NCBI GenBank assembly: GCA_037127315.1
Contig: JBBBDQ010000347.1
Coordinates: 1,292,501 to 1,356,500, forward strand
Direction of reading: 5' to 3'
DNA from: Ascarosepion bandense
Lineage: Eukaryota; Mollusca; Cephalopoda; Sepiida; Sepiidae
DNA length: 64,000 nt
A program made the translations under genes and the position numbers. Within the stretch, counting starts at the first letter, position 1. Each line of letters begins with the position of its first letter. Under the pieces are notes generated by a model. That model saw nothing but the letters and a program-made list of their open reading frames with translations. It ran no database searches and had not been told where the DNA came from. Positions 55,295 to 64,000 of the stretch are shown here, in pieces.

Positions 55295-55331
<37 letters not shown>
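55201..55331. repeat. (TG)n and (GATA)n microsatellites
   Basis: Interrupted TG tract 55202-55245. About 10 AGAT units 55290-55331. Confidence 0.95.
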
Positions 55332-55332
<1 letters not shown>

Positions 55333-55826
55333 CCAATAATTTATATAGGACACAGAACGTAGAAAAACTTTAAATTTTTGAGGCAGTTGTAATAAAAGAG
55401 AAGCAGCAGTAAGAATTGTAGACCTTTGAAAGTCAAGGGTCTATTTAGGACTGATATTTTTCTGAGAATAGGGGGAATTCAAGCAGTGTCTTTATTTACA
55501 TACTACACCACTATCATATACACAATTGAGGAATGAGTTCGATTATAAGTATATTACTTCACTAAATAAGACGGAATAACGTTTTATTCATCGTAGTGGA
55601 GTTTTAATTTATTCTTACCCTCCTTTCTACTATCATGCTGTTGGAAACGGAGGTTAATCTCAAAAACTCAAATGTCTGTTTCGATTTGTCTGGCTGTTTT
55701 GTTTTGTATGTCTTTATTTTAAACGGGTGTGTCGCTAAAAAGTAAATGCAAAAGAAAACACAGAATATCAGAGACTAGTCAGTATTTGTATAAATTTCTG
55801 AGAAGAGATAGTATTTACATTATTCG
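55332..55826. other. Unassigned
   Basis: No recognisable feature. Confidence 0.4.
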
Positions 55827-56122
55827 GACTATTATCCTCATTTTCGTTGTCATTTTAATGAGGTTTCGACCGTTGTACTCTCCAGCCTTTGTCAGGTGCT
55901 AGGAATTTCGAACCAATCCCTTTATTGCAATCACTGGAGTATATCATTCTTATGAACAAATAAGTCATCACTATTGAAGCGACTTCGAGCAAGGAATGAG
56001 AATGATATACCATAGTAATCGTAATAAAGGGTTCAGTTCAAAATTCCTAGAACCTTGACATGGCCGGAGCGTACAACGGCCAAAATTTCGTATAAGTGAC
56101 AACGAAGATGAAGACAATAATT
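55827..56122. repeat. Palindromic Penelope-type terminus with two hammerhead-like cores
   Basis: Arms 55827-55953 and 55998-56122 are inverted (CGTTGTACTCTCCAGCCTTT against GCCGGAGCGTACAACGGCC) around a 44-bp spacer. On minus in the left arm: CUGACAA, helix II GGCU...GGUC, GAAA. On plus in the right arm: GGCC-GGAGCGUACAAC-GGCC followed by AAAA. Both have lost core bases. Confidence 0.75.
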
Positions 56123-56525
56123 TGAATAAAAGTGCATAAATTGAGTTGTTTAATAGATTTTTGAAGCTTTTAAAAGTGTTTGGGCAAACGAGAGATCAGC
56201 CAAAATTCTTGAGGGGCCTTGGCTCCTTCAGGCCCCGTTTCCGTAGAATCACTACTGTGAAGCAGTCAATATTAGATAAGGTATATTTTTCATTGAGGAA
56301 GGTATATTCACGCGTGTTTATTATAATAATAGCATATAGCATTTTTTTAAAAAGCAAAAGAGGAGTGGTGAGTAGGGTGGTCATTCGTCCCTATGCTACA
56401 TCTAATTAGTTCGATTTACGATTCTGTTCTAACAATTTGCACGATCAGCATTTGACTTCCACCTACACTATTCAACTTAAACATGCACTAAAATACTGCG
56501 TATTTTATAGGGTACCTAATAATTC
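56123..56525. other. Unassigned
   Basis: An 87-residue plus frame at 56146-56409 lacks motifs. A GGGGCC...GGCCCC hairpin lies at about 56213-56238. Confidence 0.35.
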
Positions 56526-56545
56526 ACACATATATATATATGTAT

Positions 56546-56585
<40 letters not shown>

Positions 56586-56592
56586 GTACGTA
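56526..56592. repeat. (TA)n(CA)n(TA)n microsatellite
   Basis: Compound tract. Confidence 0.95.
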
Positions 56593-56858
56593 TATTAAAG
56601 TGAGTTTAAAAATAACATATAAACATTTCAGTTTGGCCATTTATATGACGTGAGTGACTTGAGAAAACGGCGAAATGCGTAAATATATATTGAAACATCT
56701 AAGGAAACGAATGTAGTAGATTTTGAAGGTGTTCGGGTAGAAAATATGAAATAACAATAAATATAAACATTTGAAAATTTAAATTAAACAATTGATAGAT
56801 AAAACATGGCCATATTTTTAAACCAAAGACGCTTAAGAAAATTATTGCCGAAATGCAA

Positions 56859-56860
<2 letters not shown>
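56593..56860. other. Unassigned
   Basis: No recognisable feature. Confidence 0.4.
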
Positions 56861-56891
<31 letters not shown>

Positions 56892-56918
56892 GGGGGCGGT
56901 GTCGGTGTGTGGGTGTGT
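56861..56918. repeat. (TA)n microsatellite with G-run and TG tract
   Basis: TA tract, GGGGGGGCGG, then short TG runs. Confidence 0.9.
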
Positions 56919-57027
56919 ATAAAGTAAAAATCAAAATAAGAAACGTATCACAGTCAAACATGTTCACGTTCACTATTTTGTTTTAGTTTATTCTGTCATC
57001 TTGTTGGAATCCGATTCATATATTCAT

Positions 57028-57272
<245 letters not shown>

Positions 57273-57301
<29 letters not shown>
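57273..57301. repeat. (TA)n microsatellite
   Basis: SINE tail TA tract. Confidence 0.95.
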
Positions 57302-57303
<2 letters not shown>

Positions 57304-57784
57304 TAAGTTATTATATTTTATTTTTATTTGAAATTAATTTAATTTACAAGGCAATACGGTCATTGCTGTGTTTCTTGATTTTACCTCGTCATAAAGCAAT
57401 GTTGACTTAATGATGTGAAAATAAGTTACATTTGAATAAAGAAAACAATACTTTTGTCATTTAAAGAGTTAATATGGATTGGAGAAGATCAAACATTTAT
57501 GTGTGTGTTTAACTTAACTAATCAGAATGAAGTTTGCCCCTGATGTCTGCGTTCAACTTAAGTTCCAAGAAGCACTCAAGGCCTGAGAGCACATCTAGCT
57601 ATCGCGATGAATAAAAGTTTAATTTTTGGTCAGTGATGATAGAAGGTTAATAGTTTTTCTCAAACTGAGCTGTTAAAACTGGTTCAGAAGAGAGATCAGC
57701 TGCCAAACTTTTGGCAATTTAGTGTTGTGAAGGTGCACCGATCTATTGTCATAATCATTTAGATAATTTACATATTTTTCAATC
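57302..57784. other. Unassigned
   Basis: No recognisable feature. Confidence 0.4.
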
Positions 57785-57785
57785 C

Positions 57786-58465
57786 TTTTATCCCAAGCAA
57801 GGCAGGAACGCAAGTGGATACATTGAGGGTAAAGTCTGGGTTAAGGGGGAATTGATGAAAGGATAAAAGATGAACGGGATTTAAGAAGACAGGAACTTGT
57901 AATTGGCATTGCATTTAAGCTTTTAGACGTTGTAACAATCAGAGAAGCGAGTAAACAGTTGGAAGTACGAGTAAAGAAATTATAGGAGTAGAAGTAGCAG
58001 TTATATTTGGCTATTTAAATCATAAAAGATTGGGACATAGATGACAATCTAGTAGGACGTGAAAATTCGTATGAGTGGTGCACCAGGAAAAAAATCCAGT
58101 CAGATTAGTATCCATGAAAATAATTGTAGAGAAGGAAATGGGAATCCTTGTCACGTCCGTTGAAAGTGACTGAAGTCAAGATACCAAGTAAAAATCAATT
58201 ACATTGCAGACCTTTCTTTGGATTTTGTCGAGAACTTTTAAGTGAATAGAAGTAGAACCCGATCAGAATTGGTAGCAGTGTTCAATCTAAGTACAAATGA
58301 TTGGGTTATATATGTGCAAAAAGGGTTTTGACGAGAAAACTTTCTGGTCGAAGGCAGTGACTCATAAGTCTTAGGAGTATATGTAGCCATAAATATGATG
58401 TAGCCCTTCCACTCCAGGTCGGAAAAGTGAAAAAAGATGTGGGTCTCCTCAGGAGACAAGCATCC
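57786..58465 (-). mobile_element. Jockey/CR1-group LINE, 3' fragment (minus)
   Basis: TTTATCCCAAGCAAGGCAGG is the complement of the 3'UTR end. AATTGGCATTGCATTTAAGC complements the ORF end. The region 58200-58440 complements the LDKIQ/CHIWSG and IYKSTI blocks. The sequence is close to one satellite unit (AATTGATGAAAGGATAAAAG then ATGAACGGGATTTAAGAAGA), so it is a useful single-copy outgroup for the satellite. Confidence 0.8.
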
Positions 58466-58639
58466 GCCTTGCTAATGTCGGGTTTGTGCGTGAAGAGAGG
58501 CTTGGTGGATGCCTGCATTGATCGCTTGCAACTCGGAGTATTAGGCTGAAAAGATTGGTTGACATAATGATAAAAAAATATAAAGCATAACATGACTCAT
58601 TAAAGAAAAAAAACGATTACATTAATGTGCATACACTGA

Positions 58640-58861
58640 TGAATAAAAAGATAGAAAAATGGTGTAATCAGATGTATTTTTGTGGGGGGAGTTCAGAGAG
58701 ATGGGGTTTAGGGAGAAAGAGAAATGCTCGACTTGGCTGACATAACAGTCTGCCTGTACCTACCGAATCTTAAACAGAATGCTTTATAAACCTTGTTGTC
58801 TTATATATTGTTGTTATTGTTATAACAATATAATTTTGCAACTCAAAAGCTATCAAGTTTC

Positions 58862-58921
<60 letters not shown>

Positions 58922-59285
58922 AGAACCTGTCACACTTAGTGGATGATGAACTATGAGGGAAACAATAATAATCTCAAATATTTTTTAAATTTTTGACAGC
59001 AAGGGTACACGCATATTAATCATGATTAATGAGTGATTAGTTATTGCATGGTAAACATCTACTTTCTATTAAATCATTAAGGAAGAATCTTGTTATACTC
59101 TGTTATATTGATATATTACAAGGTTTATAAAGCATTCTGTTTAAGTAGGTACAGGCAGACTGTTATGTCAGCCAAGTCGAGCATTTTTCTCTCTCCCAAC
59201 ACCCCCTCTCTCTGACCTCCCCACACACATACATAAATGCATCTGATTACACAATTTTGCTATCCTTTTTATGAGGTTTTCATGA
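58640..59285. repeat. Long inverted repeat around a (TA)n tract
   Basis: The left arm (about 58640-58800: GGTGTAATCAGATGTATTTT, CGACTTGGCTGACATAACAG, TCTGCCTGTACCTACCGAAT) and right arm (about 59110-59275) are reverse complements with modest divergence. The ~310-bp spacer contains (TA)27 at 58864-58918. The family is unknown. Confidence 0.8.
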
Positions 59286-60610
59286 CTGTATACACATAAA
59301 TGTAATAGTTACTTGAAGCTTCTCTCGTTACATTTTATCTTGTCGTTTTCACAGCTTCCATTCCCTGACTGACTCACTGACGCTGATCCGGGCCCTTTTA
59401 TTGCCATTAAATTTTGGCACTGACTCGCGAAGTCCCCAAGTCTTGCAAGACGCTCTCATTGGACAAAAATCAATATAACACCTACTTGCGAATTCTGGGT
59501 TCGACTTTTTCTTTAAGCACATGGTCAATCCTTTTCCTATTTGGGAAAACCAGTATTTCACACGTCAATATGAATTTTTGTACATGTGACGAGAAGGTTG
59601 ATGTTAATTAATTTTTTATCCGCTACAAGAATTTAGTGCAAGTTTTCTTATAACACAAACCATAGTGGCCAACATTCCCTGTTGCCATGAACATGTCTAT
59701 GTAGGTCGAGAGCAATATTTGCCAGGATGTATAAAACTTTCGCAAAATAGTGAAAGTGCTATTAAGATCAGCTTGAGTTGACAGAAGATCGGAAAAAATC
59801 AACGGAATGCCTAGCGGAAATGTAGCTTATGTGCAGTGGTCTGCAATATTATTTTCCTAACAATTGTTCCATAGTATAACGCCTTAAGAAGCATCAGTCA
59901 ACCTTGACATTACACAAATGGATGCCGTGATAACTGATGCAGAAACTGGGTTCGGAAATAGTTGCTATGTTGAAACACAGTTATTCTATAGTGAATAGAC
60001 TATCCCACCTAATTTAAGTTGGAGTAGTAAGAGGAACAAGGGTCAGTGGTTGTTGGACGATAGTAGTCTACAATTAGTCAAATACGGAAGTAGTCAGCGA
60101 CCTGGCAAGATTACACTGCGTAATAAATATTATATCCAATTTCTAACGTTTTGTACGTCGAACATCTTACGGCTGACTTAGCACAAATACTAGCTTCCAC
60201 TGCGAAAATAACTCAACAATAGTAGAAACTGTTTTACCAGTGGTTTAAAAAAGGGAGATAACTCTAGCTCTTTATTTGATTTCCCTGTATTCAGAACAAG
60301 TAGTTACTTCATTTTTAACACCTGGATTTTATTGAATAACGATAAAAATAAAATAGGCACGATTTCTGATCATCGATTACGCAGGTTAAGATTAAATAAA
60401 ATATAGAACCGAATTTTTATCCACGAGTAACACTTTCAAAGAAGAATATCACCATGTTTTTTTGTTTTCTTTTTACTTCAAAACTTCATGAAGAATTTAC
60501 TTTATCGTTTGAAATGTTTACCAGGAAGAATATAGTAGTGAAATCTCAAGAAGTATATCTGAACACAAGAGAGATATTTAAAAATAGAACTCACAAAACG
60601 TATTGGTTTT
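59286..60610. other. Unassigned
   Basis: Less AT-rich at 59.35-59.5 kb. Overlapping open frames of 65-70 residues lack motifs. No paired termini were found. Confidence 0.4.
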
Positions 60611-60611
60611 C

Positions 60612-61535
60612 AAACTTCTTCTTCTTCTATGTGCCCTGTCCCTTCAGGACGTAGGCGATCATGGCTCTCCACGTCTCCCTATCCCTTGTGGCTCTTAGTA
60701 TGTTTGCTCCTGTTATTCCTGCAACCCCCGTTTCGTCATCCACCTGATCAGGCCCTGCAAATATCTTATCCGCTGCCTTCTTCTGTCTCTCCTTCCTTCT
60801 ATCTGACCAGTCAGTATCAGGTTCTCCAGGCTCTCCTTCCTCATTGCATGTCCCAGGAACTTCAGTTGTCTCTTCCTGATGCTCTGTATTAATTTCCTTT
60901 TTGTTACCATTCTTTCTAACACATCGTCGTTGCTTGTATGCTCAGTCCACGATATCCGTAGCATCCTTCTGTAGAACCACATTTCGGCCGCTTCTAGTTT
61001 TGTCCTCATTTTCGATGATATTGTCCAGCATTCACAGCCGTATTGAAGAACTGACATCACGTAGCAGTCTAGCACTCTTTTCTTTGTTTCTATTGAGATC
61101 TTCCTGTGTGTTAGTATTTTGCTCATCTTCTGGAACGCGTTCTTTGCCATGCCAATTCGCCTTCGGATCTCCGTGTCGCACTTTCCATCTCCTGTTAGAA
61201 CACTTCCTAGGTACTTAAATTCTTGGACTTGTTTGATTCTGTTATCCTCCACCTGTATTTGGCATTTTGGGTTGTATCTTTTGCTGATGACCATGCACTC
61301 AGTTTTCTTAAAGTTTATTTGTAGTCCCTTCTTGTCACTCTCCACTGCTACTTTCTGTATGAGATCTTGCAGTTTCCTTTCCGTGTCCGCAATCAGTACT
61401 GTATCGTCCGCGTATCTTATGTTGTTCAGGTTGTGGCCTCCAATAACAAATCCTGGTGTGTCATCTAGGGTCCTCAAAATATTCTCTCTGTATAGGTTGA
61501 ACAAATCCGGTGAAAAGCAAACTATGTTGCTGTAA
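60612..61535 (-). mobile_element. RTE/BovB-like LINE, longest reverse-transcriptase fragment
   Basis: Minus frame 60713-61504, 263 residues. In order it reads FVIGGHNLNNIRYADDTVL (palm motif with YADD), IADTERKLQDLIQKVAVESD, KGLQINFKKTECMVISKR, FKYLGSVLTGDGKCDTEIRR, ISIETKKRVLDCYVMSVLQY, MWFYRRMLRISWTEHTSNDD and RKRQLKFLGHAMRKESLENL. One frameshift near 60716 separates the last ~28 codons (...ETWRAMIAYVLKGQGT-like), which end at a stop at 60627-60629. AGAAGAAGAAG follows, the 3' terminus shared by all copies. The N-terminal endonuclease and fingers are missing. The 5' side ends at a (CTA)/(ATA) tract. Near-intact reading suggests the youngest RTE copy here. Confidence 0.92.
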
Positions 61536-61556
61536 AGATACTACTACTACTACTAC

Positions 61557-61593
<37 letters not shown>
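61532..61593. repeat. (CTA)n(ATA)n microsatellite
   Basis: Five ACT units then about 14 AAT units at the truncated 5' edge of the LINE. Confidence 0.95.
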
Positions 61594-61595
<2 letters not shown>

Positions 61596-62550
61596 AAAAA
61601 ATATCCTTTGGAAATTTGTCACCTCACCAGTTTTGTTTACTCATAAACTCCTTTCACATGAAGTAAAAATTCATAACTATAGATACAAAATAAATGAGAA
61701 TTTATTTAATCAATTATTCTAGATGGATGGCTCCATGATTTTGTCAAATATGACAATGAGATGAAAAATCTCATAAATACAATAAAGCATTTACCATATT
61801 TTACGGATTACATAACGCTGCGCCTTGGAAGATGAATCTTAATATTACAAATAAACTTCTAAAAAAATAATTTTCATGCAACAATGCATTCACTATGCGT
61901 TCCTAACATACTGGCCCCACGTATTGTTTACATTTATCATTCCTCCGATTATGTTTGTATGGCAATGACATACTAGTTGATGGCTACTAAATATACGCCT
62001 TTCATTGACTTTCATAAAAATGAATTAAACTTTTAAAAATGTTAATTTAAAAATAAAAAAACACAATCAAACAATTTTATTCAACCTCAAATCCCAAAAA
62101 TTCAGCACTGCTTTGTTTCAAGCAAAAGCTTCTATCCGTTGCAGAGTTATCACTACTGTCAGTCATGTACAATACATTATCCTCACTACTATCCATGTCA
62201 GAGTGATATATTCGTCTTAGAAGAGGCACACGTATTTTTTTGGTATTTTCTAGGAAAAAATGTCTGTCTTGTAAGCCAGAAAATGCAATAAGTGCTGACT
62301 CTAGTATGGATTTGCAGATTAAATGGATGTGCAAATGCAACATTCAAGAAATGTAGAATTGAAGAAAATGACTCAATATATCTCAATTGTGTTACAAAGA
62401 TTAGAGAATGGAAACAAAAAGAAGCCTATTAAATCCTATAAGTCAGCGAAGAAGAGGGAATACAGCATACTCAAATTAAGGAGAAACTAAGAAAGGTATA
62501 CGACAGGCATATGAGTCTGATGTTATTACAATTTCTTAAATGCCATACGT
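61594..62550. other. Unassigned; possible pogo/Tigger-like terminal sequence
   Basis: ACCATATTTTACGGATTACA then TAACGCTGCGCCTTGG (61793-61828) resembles the terminal repeat style of pogo-like elements, but no partner end is seen. An 88-residue minus frame (62077-62343) has an acidic stretch (SDMDSSEDN) and a C-terminus EFLGFEVE. It could be a transposase tail, unproven. Confidence 0.3.
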
Positions 62551-62554
62551 TATA

Positions 62555-62645
62555 CAGGCTTGAGCGATCATATCTCGAAAGAGAGAGAACTGACTGGGCA
62601 GTAAGTTAACATGACTTTTCGAGCCGATATCTACTGCACCACAGA
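62555..62645 (-). mobile_element. SINE family B, head and tail fragment (minus)
   Basis: GGTGCAGTAGATATCGGCTC reads on minus from 62643, and the tail part GATCATATCTCGAAAGAGAG lies nearby. The body is deleted. Confidence 0.7.
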
Positions 62646-62649
62646 TGTG

Positions 62650-62915
62650 CAATTGTGGTGCAGCAGAATTCGGCTCGGAACGAGAAATTGGAGAGGCAAG
62701 TTCAAATTCCAGTTGAACTCGTTGTAATCAACTAGGCGCAAAAATCTTTGAGAAAGGTATGAATCTGTCGCTTCTCCTTCAAGTATGCGTTAAAATGCAG
62801 GATTGGCAACCAGTCTACCGCAGAAAATAAATATATTTTGCCTAGTCCGTCATGTCTTATTCGAGACATGATCCCCCAAGCGTTTATCACGTATGGTACT
62901 TGACCGTTAGTCATT
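62650..62915 (+). mobile_element. tRNA-derived SINE (family B)
   Basis: Head GTGGTGCAGCAGAATTCGGC with CAAGTTCAAATTCCAG, body TTGAGAAAGGTATGAATCTG, then GGCAACCAGTCTACCGCAGA and tail GCGTTTATCACGTATGGTAC. It is head-to-head with the preceding minus fragment, 12 bp apart. Confidence 0.85.
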
Positions 62916-63545
62916 AATACAAAAATGCAGTTGTTAATAGTTAGTTGTTATGACTAAGTGCCTAATCATTGTTAATGTCTTGGTTAATTTAATCTTAAAT
63001 TGTGGATATGGAATTTGATAATGAAATTACTTTAAGCTTTTCAACGCTTGTTTTCAGAAATAAATCAAGACATTAGAGGAAATGTTCATAACGTTGTCTA
63101 TATTAAGATCAGGGAATTAAAATATTATGCTGTAGAAGAGAATTTAGAGTTGCATCTACATTTTTTTATTTTGGTGATTGTTGAATCAGAGACTAATAAC
63201 TTATGTTGATTGGGCAAGGCTAACAAGAGTCTTAAGTGAAATCCTTTTTGTCATAGATTCGAAACATTTAATACCTATTCAATTTTGTACTTAAACATTT
63301 AGGGGCAGAGACGCAGTTTCGGACCCTTGTTGAATCAAAATAAGTACGTCGTTTCTAACGATGGTTTTCCCCTACCAAGTTCGAATCCTAGTGATGGATG
63401 CATATCTATCTTTAATAAAATTTCTCAAATATTCAGTCCGATATGCTATAATTAATATACTGTTTTACAAATGCAAACATATATGAGTATCTATTAGAAA
63501 TAAGTTTTACGTGATAAATATATTATTATTAAATAAAATAAACAA

Positions 63546-63546
<1 letters not shown>
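62916..63546. other. Unassigned; possible SINE-like B-box
   Basis: ACCAAGTTCGAATCCTAGTG at about 63377 looks like a pol III B-box, but no A-box or repeat copy is evident. Confidence 0.3.

Positions 63547-63600
<54 letters not shown>
63547..63600. repeat. (TG)n microsatellite
   Basis: About 26 TG units. Confidence 0.97.
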
Positions 63601-64000
63601 CTGTGGGCTTATGTTGCAAATGTCTATTTTTGTCTTTTTCCTTTATTTTGTGTGACTATATATTCTACTCATTTTTACTTAGTTGTGTGATTTAGTGTAT
63701 ATATTCTTTGTGTGACCCTTTTTGCGTTTGTCTAGGCCTAAAGTTTTGTGTGTGTATATTTTTTCTAATATGTATGTATATGTATGTATCCGTATACATG
63801 TGTCATCTAATGTATCTATTCTCAAGTTCCGGCTTAAATAATACAAGATTCATTTCCTCTATTAAAACACTTGTTTTTAAATATTCTTAGTGAATATATT
63901 TATTCTAAAAAGGCCTGGAGAAGGCAATATAAAGCGCTCTTATAATGCAAAAGGCGTCAAACATCCGTGGTATCCGTACCAAATTTTGCAGCGTTGAATC
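63601..64000. other. Unassigned
   Basis: TG- and TATG-rich to about 63800, then featureless to the window end. Confidence 0.4.

Overview
The window looks like repeat-dense, AT-rich intergenic (or very long intronic) DNA from a mollusc, most likely a coleoid cephalopod such as an octopus. I base this on three things: (TA)n/(TG)n microsatellites at very high density; several tRNA-derived SINE families (such SINEs are established for octopus); and many 5'-truncated LINE and Penelope-like fragments. This is an inference from sequence style, not a database match. I found no intact host protein-coding gene, no tRNA or rRNA gene and no CRISPR array. Nearly all open frames are microsatellite translations or broken transposon pieces.

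Layout. 0-9.7 kb: truncated LINE fragments of two lineages. One is an RTE/BovB-like lineage with a GAAGAAG-type 3' end. The other is a Jockey/CR1-group lineage with a conserved C-terminal block (FYSNSFFSRxSRLWNSLP) and a conserved 3'UTR. This part also holds tRNA-SINE copies and a Penelope GIY-YIG endonuclease remnant. 9.7-17.9 kb: mostly unassigned AT-rich DNA with a perfect 27-bp hairpin, SINE pieces and a hammerhead-like motif. 17.9-19.9 kb: a decayed R2/HERO-type LINE. 20.9-21.8 kb: two LINE fragments. 22.5-30.4 kb: a Penelope-rich block. It has one element bounded by ~380-bp inverted arms, a second related copy split by a SINE, and a third, Neptune-like copy also split by a SINE with a clean 12-bp target duplication. 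The third copy is followed by a near-canonical hammerhead ribozyme. 31-33 kb: RTE fragments. 35.8-37.4 kb: a decayed DNA transposon with CACTGGGGAA terminal inverted repeats and an unclassified zinc-binding protein. 38.6-41.5 kb: SINEs, a ~1.2-kb inverted repeat with hammerhead-like cores, and a 222-bp piggyBac-like MITE nested in its spacer. 42-51 kb: LINE 3' ends in minus orientation, one of which has been expanded into a 47-copy, ~118-120-bp satellite (43.36-48.8 kb). 51-64 kb: more LINE, SINE and Penelope-end fragments, the longest RTE reverse-transcriptase fragment (60.6-61.5 kb), and simple repeats.

The parts do not form a pathway. They are layers of mobile elements. The strongest themes are (i) birth of a satellite from the ORF-end/3'UTR junction of a LINE, (ii) repeated hammerhead-type folds in inverted-repeat Penelope termini bracketed by (TA)n, and (iii) a DNA transposon whose protein family I cannot place in a named superfamily.
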